Source: Nageia nagi (Eukaryota > Pinophyta). Taken from it: a stretch of DNA of 64,000 bases. The translations under genes and the position numbers were made by a program. Below the pieces are notes generated by a model. The model was not told where the DNA came from. It made no database searches and worked only from the letters and a program-made list of their open reading frames with translations. Numbering within the stretch: the first letter of the stretch is position 1; each line of letters begins with the position of its first letter. Where the stretch lies: contig JBITNC010000002.1 of assembly GCA_050084985.1 (NCBI GenBank), forward strand, positions 35,774,001 to 35,838,000. Direction: 5' to 3'. Shown in pieces: positions 43,921-55,193 of this stretch.

Positions 43921-44863
43921 ATTCTTTTAATAAGGTTATAATTTCTTCTTGTTCATTTTTTGTGAGGTTTTCTCCTAATTGAATAATTTTAGGATTTTGA
44001 GGATCATTACTAATATTTATTTCTAAGACTTTTTCAATAAGCATATGCGACCCTTCTTCTAATTGATTTGGTACTGGTATCCAACTTTTGTCATTAACAC
44101 TATATTCTTCATCGTATTCTTGAGTTTGTTCATTCGTACATACTTGATTTTCATAGGAACCAAATATGTGATCTACATTTTTGAATTCATGTACCGAAGG
44201 ATGGGATGATATAAGAGAGAAATCAGCAATTAATTCATCTGTAGAAGTATTAGCTATTATTTTGATTAAATTTTGATTTTTGTTAACTTCATCTATTTGT
44301 TCATTATTTTGATCTTCAATATCATTCTCTTTTATTGTAACCATATTTATCGATGGTATATTTGAATATGGAATGATTGATGATTTGGCATTTTTATTTA
44401 TTTTTTCTTGTATATCTCTTGGTAAACACGAATTATTCTAGGATGGCTCAATATTATTAATAAAGAGCATTTCGACACCTTCTAAGACATCCATTTCACT
44501 TAATTATTCTTCTCTTATATCAATAATTTCTTGTACTATGGATTCTTTCTCTAAAATTTCTTCATTATAATCCAAATTCTCTTCTCCTAAATTTTCTACT
44601 GTAGCAAGATTTTTACATTTATTTTGATAACCTAATCCACTTTTATCAATGGGATCTTGATATTGTAATTCAATTATCTCTCGTGGACCCTGTTCATATC
44701 GACCCAATCCTCATCCTTGCCAATTACATTTTTTAAAATAGTTTAAGATAAATGTTCTTGAACATGGTGATAAATATTTCATATCATTATTGAAATTTTC
44801 TTTATATGTTTGATTGGATATTGTTGACACAGGATCTACTATCCCCACATAGATGAACATTGT
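43921..44863 (-). pseudogene. Element B acidic linker between protease and RT
   Basis: The minus-strand frames (43,919-44,344 and 44,504-44,707) are rich in Asp, Glu and Asn (ENDIEDQNNEQIDEVNKNQ, EEGSHMLIEKVLEINIS, YNEEILEKESIVQEIIDIRE). They end with LGENLTKNEQEEIITLLKE and VFAWSYGDMPGIDP, the conserved approach to gypsy RT. No catalytic domain is expected here. Confidence 0.75.
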
Positions 44864-45620
44864 CTAATTAGGTATTTCTCCTAAAGGTACTATTTGTCCA
44901 ATTACACTAGGTGATTCAGATACTTTACCCACTTCTTGTGATGAAGGTATATTAAATACAACATCATCTACATCATATTCTCCCATACCTAAATCCATTA
45001 ATTTAACTTTTACTGGATATACATTGGATGAGTCATTATTAGATGTAGTATTTACTTGTTTTGATGAAGAAGCCCCATATTTTTCGTCTAAAGCTTTAGC
45101 AACCTTTTCCCAAGTATCTTTATCTTGTATAACTATATCACCTTTTCCTTTTATAATTTTAGATTTATTCATATTTTTGTTCATTAATATGGTTGATAAA
45201 TTAGGAGATAGTAAGGTCACTTTATTTGGATCAAAAATTAAATTACAATGTGAATAAGGATCTAGATCTTTAAACACACAATGAACTTTATCTTTATAGA
45301 TGTATTTTAAACATCCATGATAAGTTGATGGAACACATTGCATTTCTCTAATCCATGGATGTCCTAAGAGAACATTGTATTGTATAATATTTCCTTCAAT
45401 TATATGTAATAAATTTTGAATGGTTTTAGCCCCTACTGTAATCGGAAGCACTATTGATCCCAAATTTGAACACACTGCATCATTAAATGCCCTAATTTGT
45501 AAAGGAGCTAAAATAAGCAAATCTGCTAAATTCAAATTTTTATATGCAGCATATGAAATTATATTTATAGCTGAACCTTCATCTATCAGAATTCTTTTAA
45601 ATAATTTCCCATCTACTTTA
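44864..45620 (-). pseudogene. Element B aspartic protease
   Basis: The minus strand has KRILIDEGSAINIISYAAYK near 45,540-45,600, where the usual active site Asp-Gly-Gly-Ser has become Asp-Glu-Gly-Ser, one G-to-A change. RAFNDAVCSNLGSIVLPITV, GNIIQYNVLLGHPWIREMQC and GCLKYIYKDKVHCVFKDLDP follow. This is the retropepsin layout of Tat-type elements. The rest of the frame (to 44,864) is a hydrophilic extension with a single long open frame. Confidence 0.88.
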
Positions 45621-46560
45621 CAAATTATATGTAAAGGTGGATCAAGTCCGCTTGGTCCATCGTTATTTAATTTTTCTTATTCGTAGAAGGTGATACTAGG
45701 TTGTTGAGATATCCTCAAACTTTCAACTATTGAAATAAAATTATTGGGGTTACTAATATCCACTTGAATTTCTTGTAGAATTTGATTCATAGCTTCCCTA
45801 TAACTCTCATACTATTGTAATAATTCAAATAAGGTCATCTTAACTGGAGACATTTTTAATTATCATTGAAAAGTACCTTTTATCAAAACTTTAGGTTGTT
45901 GTGGAGGAGGTATAGGTTGTATATTAATTGGGTTTGGTATCGATTGATTTTTTTGTGGATTATCCTATTTATTCTAATATTGTTGTGCTCTTGTGGCTAT
46001 ACCAATCATATGTATTGAATCGTCTATAGTCCCTATAAATGGTATATCCTTATTATTCCATGTATAGTTCATTTGCTTTGGGATAGTTGCCACATTGTTA
46101 GCCTAATGTGAAGGTAAGGGGTTTTGATATATCCCTAAATTTTGATTCGAAGGCACAACAGGATTATCCACATCTATTTTGTGACTATCTATCAAGTCTT
46201 GAATTTTATGTTGTAAAGTTTGACATTTATTTGTATTATGTCCTTTTTGCCTATGATAAGCACAAAATTCATTTTCCTTATACCATTTGCTTCCCTTAGC
46301 ATTAGGATTTTTAGGCTTTATATCAAGTAATTTAATCATACCATTATCACATAATTTTTTAAGTATTTCAGTTAATGGTTCTGATAATGGGGTAAAATTT
46401 CTTTTAGGCTTAGGTTCAACATTCTCTTCAATTTTTGAAGCTTGACCAGAATTTTTTGTCATGGCTATTTGATTATTTTGTGGTTGTTTACTAATGTTAT
46501 CATATTGATTACCCTTTTTGTATTCTTTTTTCTTGAGCTTTAGTTCTTCATCTTGAATTT
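45621..46560 (-). pseudogene. Element B gag C-terminal part with zinc-finger-like motif
   Basis: The frame at 46,103-46,462 holds NGMIKLLDIKPKNPNAKGSK and NEFCAYHRQKGHNTNKCQTL (near 46,215-46,275). The latter is the Cys-x2-His-x4-His-x4-Cys-like motif of Tat gag. QHKIQDLIDSHKIDVDNP follows. Proline- and Gln-rich remnants lie between it and the protease. The same motif is seen in element A (23,105-23,165) and, decayed, in G. Confidence 0.8.
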
Positions 46561-48662
46561 TAACTCTTTGTATAAACTACTGCCTGAGCAATAGCTTCTT
46601 AAAAAGTTTTATGTTGTTGAATTTGGAGAACACTAGCTATTGGTCTTAAACAACTTTGACTAAATAATTTAACCAATTCCTCTTGTGGTATTGTATGAGG
46701 CATACTAGTGAGTATAGCCTACCATCTTGAGATGTAATCTTGTATAGTTTCATCAGGAAACTGTTGTAATCTTGTAATATCAGTAATTGAATATCTTTCT
46801 TTAATATTGATTCTAAAGTGTTCAAGAAATTGATTAGCCAATTGTTTGAACGTATATAAACTATGCATAGGTAAACTATTATACCAATCCAAAGCTTGCC
46901 CTACGAGTGTCATAGGAAATATACATAACATTAACGAGTCATCATTGACTATCTAATAGCTAGAAAATGTAAATTTTCTCAAGTGTTCTTTGGGGTCTTC
47001 TCTTCCTTTAAATGACTCTATTTTAAGAAATTCGAACCTATATGGTAGTTTCTTTTTTGGAACACTTGGACGAATAGGTTCATTGCAAATATTCTTGTAA
47101 TTTAACTTTTGAAGTCCTTGAACATTCATTTCTTGATTTATAAAATCCTTCATAAAGTCTTCTAATTCTTTATCTGTTCTATGACCTTGAGTGTGTCTAT
47201 GATATCTTCGAGTATTCGGATCCTTTTCTGAAATTGATCTTGAAGTGTAAGACTCATAGTCAGAAGGAAACTCTGATGGTGGTGAAGGCAATATTTTAAG
47301 AGGTGAATGACATCATGAAATAAGGATTTTAGGAGGTTTTTGGGAGATACCTTTTCCATATAAATCTTTTCCTTTGTAATCAGGTTGTCTTGTTTGATTT
47401 TGGATTTGTTCAACCCAACTTTTAATAGAATCTTGATTTTGTTCATCATATAATTTTTGCAGTGCTAGTTCTTTATCCATTTCCTTTTGTAATAAAATGG
47501 CTATCTCTTTATCCATTGCTTCTTATTTGTCTAAATAAGGATCTCGATATCTTTGTATTTGACTTCCTTCAGGAGTTTTCGGTTTCAAATTCTTTATTTT
47601 TTGATATTCATCCCGCTATCTTTGTTTTTCTTTCTCCATACGTAGATATTGTTCCCTTTTTATTTTTTCATTCTCCAATTCTTTAAGTTGTAATTCCTGT
47701 AAATGAAGTTGAATCTCATGTTCTTCATGAAGTCTTTTCTTTTCTCGCTCTAGGAACTCATTTCTTTCTTTGTTTGCTTGTTCTTGTTCTATGAATTTCC
47801 TTTTATCTCTAAGAAGTTTATCTTCCATTTCTTTTAATTTATCTTCTTGTTCTTGAATTTTAATGAATTCATTAACTTTTCTATTTTCTTCCTTTAAAAG
47901 ATATTGCATCTCTGCGGCCTTTTTAATATCATTAGCATATATTTCTGTGAATTTTTGACCAGCTTTTATTTTATATAATCGTCATTGTTCTAGTTCTTCA
48001 TAAGAAGGTATCTCTTCTATTTTGAACTTAGATGTCCTTTTATGTAACCCTCCCTTTGAAGAATAAGATTTCTCTATTTGCTTTATTGAAGGAGCTCTTT
48101 GAGATAAATTACTCATAGGCATCGCTACTTCATTTTTTCCTAATTCGAGAGATTTATGAGAAAAGGAAGATCCCTCTTTTCAGATTAAAGAACTAACTTT
48201 TTGACCATCTGATAATATATGTATGACTCTTTCATATTTAACTTTATATGGCTCAATCTCTGGTACTGCTATGGTTTCAACCCGAGATTTATCCTTATCC
48301 ATTTCTAAGTTATCATGCCTATGATTTAGTTTTTCGACATCTCCTGATAAACTAGAAGATGTCTTAGGAATAGCTCTATAATTAGCTAGGTGATGATGAA
48401 TTTCAATCAACTCTTCATTTAACACTTGCATTCTAGCCTTGGTAATAGGATCTTCTATACTTTATCTTTGCAATCTAGATTGATCATAACCCCAATCCCA
48501 ATATTTACTTTCATAATGAACTACCCGTGGATCTGATTCATCTAAAGGTGGTGGCCTCCTAACCGAATACTCTATCAGATCCATATTGTCTGAATCTATT
48601 TCTTGTATTTCAAATGGGTGTTCTCGCATTTTCTTAGCAGTCATACTTCTAGTTTGAACCAT
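46561..48662 (-). pseudogene. Element B gag with N-terminal coiled coil and capsid domain
   Basis: The start is ATG 48,662 (MVQTRSMTAKKMREHPFEIQ), a beginning common in plant gypsy gag. The N-terminal 550 or so codons include NEELIEIHHHLANYR and a long Glu/Lys/Arg-rich coiled coil at 47,616-47,909 (EDKLKEMEDKLLRDKRKFIE, NEFLEREKKRLHEEHEIQL). The capsid-like domain lies at 46,720-47,060: PYRFEFLKIESFKGREDPKE, MTLVGQALDWYNSLPMHSLY, FKQLANQFLEHFRINIKERY and LQQFPDETIQDYISRW. Stops and a few frame changes are present. The coiled coil before capsid is large for a gag protein and could serve assembly. That role is inference. Confidence 0.88.
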
Positions 48663-50538
48663 TTTTTAGATATTATAAACAAGCATCGTAAAAAAGAAAC
48701 TCTATTTTTATCTTTTATATTATGTTTCTGAGAAAACAATTTAATGCACAAACAGCCTATATGCAAACTTACTTTTAACGATGTGATTATCTTTCTTAAC
48801 TTTTCCACATATTTTTAATGTCTACATTAAATGAGCGATATGAGTTGTTTATTTTTAATCTTTTTAATTTCCCTAGTTTGTTTGACTAGTCAAGTGTTAA
48901 ACAAGGTAGGTTGGGTAATTTTGAGTAATGTTTACAAGTTTCTATGGCTTTTGGCTTGGTTCTAGATGAGTTTTTTTTTTTTTTTGAATCCTACCTAAAA
49001 GAAAGTTACCTTGGTCATCACTTCCAAGTGTAACTGGCTCTATGGCTTCAAGTGTGTTAGGTCGGTGGGTATAAAGAAGTAAGAATTAACGATTGGTAGT
49101 GACATCCAACTCATTAATGTTTAATTATTCCTTTAAGGCTTTATGAAATGCATTTAAATAAGTAAAGTACATTTATGTATACTACCCTCCCAAACATTCA
49201 TGTCCATTTACTTATCTTATTTTTAATGTGATGCAATCAAAAGTTTATTTTAAGTGAATCTTGACCTTAATAAAACCCCATTGTTCTTTTTTAATTATAA
49301 TGTGATTCATTATCCAATCTCTTAATGATGTTCATTAACTCCTTCCAGCTGTGGAAGTTTTATATGTGATAAATTCCCTCTTCTTACTAGTCACATATCT
49401 CTTCGACCTCCAATGGAGTGGTAAGAGCAGACTTAGTAAAAAGCCATTAAGTGTAGATAAATTAATTAAGTGAGGTTCAATTACTCCTCCAAGAGTCACA
49501 TATCCCTTCGACCTCCAATGGAGTGGTAAGGGTAGACATCTTTAAGAGTGTTAATGTGAGGTATATTTCCAAATAATATATGAATAACTCTTACCTCTTT
49601 CACTTAACTTATTTCTAATCACTTAGGATCACTTGAAGCGCAAAAGTGAGAACATACTTTGTTAAGTGAAAGTACTTAGTGTATTCGAATCCTTCCAATT
49701 CATTAACCTTTTAATATGATTTACACTACCTAGAATTCAATTTATTTTCCTTAAGTTCATTTCTTTTAATGTGATTCATTTACCCCTTCCAATTGTGGAA
49801 GTATTATGTGTAATAAATTACCTCCTCTTACTAGTCACATATCCCTTCGACCTCCAATGGAGTGGTAAGGGCAAACTTGGTAAGAGGTCATTATGTGTGG
49901 GTAAATTAACCAAATTAATGATAGTGTGAATGTAAAAGAAAAGAAGAATTAATTACTCCTTCTTATTCGGTCTATTCTGGTCACCTTAGATCGCACGAAG
50001 CGTAAAGGGAGAGCATAAGTAGACAAGATAAAAAGTATTAATGTGTACGTACCCTTCACCCAAAATATGAAAATAAATACATAACATTATTCATAAAGTA
50101 AATTAGTAAAAAATATGCATTTAATCTTTTCTACCCATTCTTATATGCATTCTAGGCAAAGGAATCACATTCAAAAGTATCCTTCCATTTCAATAATATA
50201 TTACATATTTTATTTTTTTTATTTTTTTTTAGAAATAACAAAAGGAGACAAAATGACCTAGAGTATGAGTCACTGGCATTTAGACAGAGGTCACTAGCAT
50301 TTATCTGAGTCATCGACATCCGATTCCAATCGTTGGCATTTAGTCTGGATTACTTTGTAAATCATTGGTGTTTCTTTTGAGTCACCAACATCTGATTCCA
50401 GTCGCTGGCATTTCTACAACAGATTTCCTAAAATGCATAGAACACAAATTTTGAAGTTAGTATATGGAGAAATTCAAATAAACCAGATAACAGAAAGGTA
50501 AAGTTGTTATAAACAAAAAACCTCCCTATCAATAATGA
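48663..50538 (-). other. Element B leader, with three copies of a short conserved repeat
   Basis: It is about 1.9 kb without coding motif. CGACCTCCAATGGAGTGGTA with its flanks occurs near 49,404, 49,508 and 49,850, in otherwise AT-rich sequence. Two related segments with AGCGCAAAAGTGAGAAC and AGCGTAAAGGGAGAGC lie near 49,637 and 49,998. A T-rich patch is at 50,206-50,230, and a block of short GTCGCTGGCATTT-like repeats lies at 50,262-50,420. This is where packaging and dimerisation signals would be expected. Confidence 0.6.
50262..50420. repeat. Clustered short motif (GTCGCTGGCATTT-like) in element B leader
   Basis: Variants such as GAGTCACTGGCATTTA, GGTCACTAGCATTTA, GAGTCATCGACATCCGATTCC, AATCGTTGGCATTTAG and CAGTCGCTGGCATTTC alternate at intervals of about 20-40 bases. 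Related forms occur in the LTRs (34,213-34,303 and 51,133-51,212), at 34,974-35,068 and in the antisense intron (35,424-35,530). Confidence 0.65.
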
Positions 50539-50542
50539 AAGG

Positions 50543-50563
50543 GCCCTCCTTCTAGCGCCAAAA
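50543..50563 (-). other. Primer binding site of element B
   Basis: The minus strand after the 5' LTR reads TTTTGGCGCTAGAAGGAGGG. TGG lies 3 bases from the LTR end, as expected for pairing to a tRNA 3' CCA. I did not assign the tRNA. Confidence 0.7.
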
Positions 50564-51411
50564 TGTTGCAGTGAAAATAGAGTTGGAATGTAGAATAACA
50601 TGAAATACAAATTATTCTTAAATCTTCACTGAACCTCAAATTATGTGAAATAGATAGAAATGTTGTAATTGCAAATTGATATTGATTTTAAACTAAAACT
50701 ACAATTTGCCCTTGGAAGGGACTTTTACAAATGCCATTTGCCAAAATGAAGGTATTAGATCTCCATTGTTTTTGATTTGCTTGCTTCTATCCTTGATATG
50801 GACAACCTGTAAATCCTACACACATACAAAAGACAATAACATCAAAGCATCTATGTATGACATGTATTGAATTGAAACTAGCATAAAACAATAAAAGGTA
50901 TGAGCTCATAAGATTTTGGCAGCATTACCCTACTTCAAAAATGGGTCAAGATTCTCTTCAAATTGCTTTGTATTGGCTTGCATTTATAGATTTTAGGTGA
51001 GATGTTTCAAGGCTGGTAAGGGGAAGTGAAAAGCCATCGTAGGTCATAACTAACCCCCTCTATCCACATCATCTTGGAAAATGAAATGTTTCAACTTTCT
51101 CTCGCTATTTTGGTTTCTTGTTCAGCTGTTACAGAGTCACCGGCAATTGCTAGGTGGACACCGATGATCATCTCCAAATGTCAGTGACTATCTTGGGTCA
51201 CTGGCAATTGGTTTTCAATTTTGTGATAATATTAAAATGATCACCAAATAGCCAATTTTACCTAAAAAAAGTCATGTGACCACCCGTTTTGCATGTACTC
51301 GACAGGAGCTATCCAATAATAGGGTTTTTAAACCTATTTTATATTGTCATGAAGAGTTATGATTATTTCAATGTTTACTAGTTAAAAAAGGGACATTTTT
51401 AGGTGTCTACA
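50564..51411 (-). repeat. Element B 5' LTR
   Basis: It begins TGTTGCAGTGAAAATAGAG and ends TTTAGGTGTCTACA, followed by CATAT. A TATA-like CTATAAATG lies on the minus strand at 50,981-50,989. By hand it differs from the 3' LTR at roughly 45 positions plus a poly-A length change, and only about five of these are transversions. Confidence 0.95.
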
Positions 51412-51416
51412 CATAT

Positions 51417-53130
51417 ATATTTGAGCTATTGATAGACATTCACATTCATTAATCACATGATTTCCATTACATAAACTACAAATTTTAGTTTTATTGAGAG
51501 AGCATTCATGTAATGTATATTTTTTTCTACACTCTAGATAATATACTGTTGGTGACTCTCTAGACTCTGTTGTAGTTTTTTTCTCTACCTTTTAATTGAT
51601 TCAACTCATATAATATGTTAGTTTTAAAAATAGCCAATTCTCCAATGAGTGTTAAACTTGAACCTTTCTAGAGTTTAAGTTTACTCACTGGGGTCTTGGT
51701 CCTTAAGTACTTTCTACATAACTCTATGATCTCATCAATATTCAATTTATCCATATTTCCTCTTCCCATCAAGTTTAATACATCTAGGGATGAATCTAAT
51801 GACCCTCTTAAAAAATTATTTTGAAAAATTCTAGATCAATGGTTATCCCACATCTCTTTTGAGAAAATAAGAATATGTCCAACTAAACCTCCAAGCTTTC
51901 TATCTCCTCTTGTTTAATGCAAAATAATTCATCCTTTATATATTTAACCCTACAATATTCTTGATATTTTTCCAAGAAGACTCTCTCCATCTTAGGACAG
52001 GTTGAGATAGAGTTAGTTGGAAGTCCTATGAACCATCTCATCACATTATCCTTTAGAGTTGAAGGGAAAGTTTTAGTTTTTGAGTTTTCAACTCATAGTC
52101 ATAAGTTTTACATAATACTTTAAACTCAAATAGGAACTAATCAAGTTTCTTAGTAGAAATTCCTCTAAAGTTTGGCAAGATTGAAGGTGATATGTTTTTC
52201 ATTGGTGCCTATACTTCAAGTGTGAGTCTAATGGGGTATGTAAAGGTCTTATGTGCATTATCTGGAACTACATGAGCCAAGTTACCTCTGATCCTTATTT
52301 TGGTCCCTCCTCCATAGTACCACTTCCATTCGATATATTGAAATGAACTAGAGGGTTAACAAAGGCATTTCTCATATATAAGGGGAAGAGAATTGACCCT
52401 TTCAAACTTTGAAAAGGTCTTTTGGCTACTTCTTGCTCTACTTCTGAGTCACTACCATTTGAGAGGGGACAATAAGGTATGGGAGATAAGGTCTTAGTGA
52501 ATCTTTTATACTGTAGAGATGAAGCTCTAATAGGAGTCTTCTCTTTAGTACTCTTGACACCAAAGGTGATTGAATTGTCTATATTTTCTAACTATGGCTA
52601 TTATAATATTTCAACTAATTACCAATTTTCATCTAAATTGCTCTCAACAATTTTAGGTACTTTGACTTCCTGACTCTCAACACTCCCTCCTACTCTTAAG
52701 GAGTCTTACTTGAGGGGTTGCTTTTGTTTATAATCCTCTACCTATGTTGTTTCTTCCCTTATAACTTAAAAATATCCCCCTTTCATCTCTTTCTCTATTC
52801 ATACAAACTATAACTAAAATTAAAATTCTCACCAATGTAATTCCCAAAATAGTCTTCCAAGAATTCCCAAGATATATCAATGCAAACTCAAGAAATGTAG
52901 AATTGAGATCCAATATTGTCTGCGAAACCTTAGAATATTAAGATTTGAATTAGTGTTGAATTATACTCAACATACTTTACACACTCTAACAAATTAGTAG
53001 GATCACCTAGGAAGTCTAGACTTTTTCTTATGGTTTCTTGTTAATATAGGGAAATATGATTGTACATAGTTTCTATATGATACTGGCCATGATCCTATGT
53101 CTAAAGACTGTTATAAGTAGTTCCAATTAA
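51417..53130 (-). pseudogene. Element F gag, N-terminal and capsid part
   Basis: The minus strand shows SPSILPNFRGIST and FLFEFKVLCKTYDYELKTQK, then in the next frame TLKDNVMRWFIGLPTNSIST and PKMERVFLEKYQEYCR. This is the capsid-like gag domain with the conserved AxxWFxxLPxxSI pattern of Athila-type elements (52,000-52,200). Upstream, nearer 52,500-52,900, is a degenerate N-terminal part. Downstream the frame decays to 51,417 and would continue at 33,644 beyond element B. Confidence 0.82.
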
Positions 53131-53138
53131 CAACGTTA

Positions 53139-53157
53139 TCCCAAAAATGATGCTAAA
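53139..53157 (-). other. Decayed primer binding site of element F (tRNA-Asp type)
   Basis: After the LTR end CACCA the minus strand reads TTTTTAGCATCATTTTTGGG then ATAACG. The known Athila-type site complementary to tRNA-Asp reads TGGCGCCGTTGCCGGGGA. Nearly every difference is C-to-T or G-to-A, several at former CpG. Confidence 0.55.
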
Positions 53158-53159
53158 AA

Positions 53160-55050
53160 TGGTGAGTCATCAATTCACCACTTAAAATTTTCAAACTAAG
53201 ATGGTGTACTAGACTATTTTGGTTTATACGCTACACACTTGCTATAAATAAAATAAATACTTAGAAATTAAAAATCATTCAATAGAAGTAAAAGTGCTCA
53301 CACTAAATGATTCATAATCATTATATGCTTATAGCATACTCATATCCTCACTTATAGATTCGAAAGAAAAAACATTCACAATTATGAGATCATACAAATT
53401 ACATATCAATTCAAAATTGCACAATTGTAAAAACTACAAAACTAATAATCTTAAACACACAACAAGATCAACACAATGATTTACCTTGGTTCATCCAATA
53501 TGGGCTAATCCAAGATGGAATTGGAGCCTTGTCTTCTCATTTTCTATGTACATTACAATATTACATGCATAGAGAAATACCATCAACACAATAGCAATAC
53601 AATCTCTTATAGTAAGAAGAATAATTTTAAAACTACAAAAACTTTAGAATGACTCTTGGTCCTCTTTCAAATTCTTACAATCCCAAAGTCTTAAAACTCC
53701 CTCTTATGGAATCAAAGAGTAGCATGTCAGTAAATAAGCTTGGAATCATCTACAAGATGTCGGTTGAAGACCTTAAACTGCTCAGCTTCACAAAACATCG
53801 ATGTCCCTTCAAATTCCCCTACTGACTCATCAAGATACATGTTGTTACCATGTTGAATACAATGTTTCACATCATTGGAAACATAGTTTTGTATACCAAT
53901 CAACTTCATATTTTGATTTTTGGTTATATCCAAGCATAGATACCTCTAGAAAGAGTACTTCTCTTGTAGAGAATAACCTTAAATGATCCAATTCGATTCA
54001 CTGAAATACATGCAACAAAAATGAAATAAGAAAAAACTAAGAGACTTCTACCAATAGAGACAAGCCCAACTCTTCCTAGTAGAAGCTCAAATAGAAATCA
54101 AATGCTTAAAATGTTAAAACCAATACTTGAATTAGTTTCAATCATAAGAATTATAAATACTTTATTATGTTACATATGAATTACTAGGTAACTTGCTTAA
54201 GATGAGCAAAGCTCCTTTTAACCAAACTCTTGATAATAGATTATTCTAACCTATTACAAAATTTTCAATAGTTTTATCACTTGTTGGTACTATAGAAATA
54301 TAAGTTTTTTTCACTTACAAAATAGTACAAGGTTATTCCTAAGGATTGGCCAAAAAAAAAACCTATAGAAATCAAGACAAATTAGTTCCAAAATTTGGGT
54401 GAAAATATAGTCTTTAAAATAAAAAGTATAAGTGGATACATACCATATACATACAATATGTTGATTTTTTGGTGATTAGATACATAAAATTAATATCTTC
54501 TTGTAATTTTAGGGAGAATGGCCCCTCTTCTAGAGGTCCAAATATTAGCCAATTTGAAAATCTTAAAATCCTAATTTTTGCTTGTAAGAGTTGATTAGCC
54601 ACTAGGAAAAACACTGAAATAGTATGAAAATAAGCTAAATAGACTAAACCTATAATTCCTAATAATAGTGAGAACACAATGGAGTAATACCACATCCTTA
54701 TTCCAAAACATACAAACTTGACTACATCCCACATTATACAATTCAAAGGAAACTCATTTAATCATTAGTTGTATAGGTGTTAAGAATCACCATTCCAATT
54801 AGGTAAATGTAACTAAATTTGAATCAGGAGTAGATATCCTTTAATTAGATTCATGATAAATAGGTATCCAATTAAAAATAGACATTGAACCACTCAATCA
54901 TCAATTAAAATATGAGTTTGCCATCTTCTTGATGCCACATGAAAGCAAGACTTTGAAGCCCTTCAATATAATGGAAACAATAATCTTGATCCAGCTACAT
55001 AATCACTCAAATTTATTCTGGAGCTAGTCAACCAAGAAAGAGATATCACA
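53160..55050 (-). repeat. Element F 5' LTR, carrying a later insertion
   Basis: It is homologous to 7,183-8,055, starting TGGTGAGTCATCAATTCACC and ending AGATATCACA. It is longer because of an insertion at about 53,295-54,017 and a segment near 54,190-54,260 that are absent from the left copy, plus deletions in that copy. Confidence 0.72.
53295..54017. mobile_element. Possible solo LTR or small non-autonomous element inside the 5' LTR of F
   Basis: This 723-bp block is missing from the sister LTR. It begins TGCTCACACTAAATG and ends CATGCAACA, giving TG...CA ends. It is flanked by AAAAG and AAAAT, a possible imperfect duplication. Inside, ATGATTTACCTTGGTTCATC resembles a motif common in copia-type LTRs. 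No coding motif is visible. Confidence 0.4.
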
Positions 55051-55138
55051 AAATCATCACTTATTTAAATGGAGATCAATGTCACAATAAATCAAGCACA
55101 TTCATTTAATAAATCATAAATAACTAACTATAGCAAAT

Positions 55139-55158
55139 ACATACATACATACATACAT

Positions 55159-55193
<35 letters not shown>
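55139..55193. repeat. Microsatellite (ATAC)n-(AC)n-(AT)n
   Basis: Repeated CATA units pass into ACACAC and then into about a dozen AT units. Confidence 0.95.

Larger units (their letters stand above)
33650..51411 (-). mobile_element. Element B: 17.8-kb Tat-like Ty3/gypsy retrotransposon with antisense PMD gene and extra sense ORF
   Basis: The LTRs (33,650-34,498 and 50,564-51,411) are flanked by a perfect CATAT duplication (33,645-33,649 and 51,412-51,416). On the minus strand the order is LTR, primer site, 1.9-kb leader, gag, protease, RT, RNase H, a second RNase H, integrase, an unknown ORF, spacer, an antisense PMD gene on the plus strand, hairpin, purine tract and LTR. The second RNase H between the first one and integrase is a known hallmark of the Tat lineage. 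Hand-counted LTR divergence is about 45 in 848 bp, overwhelmingly transitions. Most frames are still long. It is inserted in the gag of F. Confidence 0.95.
7183..55050 (-). mobile_element. Element F: Athila-like Ty3/gypsy LTR retrotransposon, split by elements A and B
   Basis: Two related, diverged terminal repeats lie at 7,183-8,055 and 53,160-55,050. Between them, after removing A (8,745-25,971) and B (33,650-51,411), the minus strand gives gag, protease, RT, RNase H, integrase and an extra sense ORF in that order, roughly 12.9 kb in total. Both terminal repeats start TGGTGA and end ATCACA on the plus strand. A primer-site relic follows the right repeat and a purine tract precedes the left one. 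I could not find a convincing target-site duplication: the left flank is GTAAA and the right flank AAATC. The decay and indels make it clearly older than A, B and E. Confidence 0.75.
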
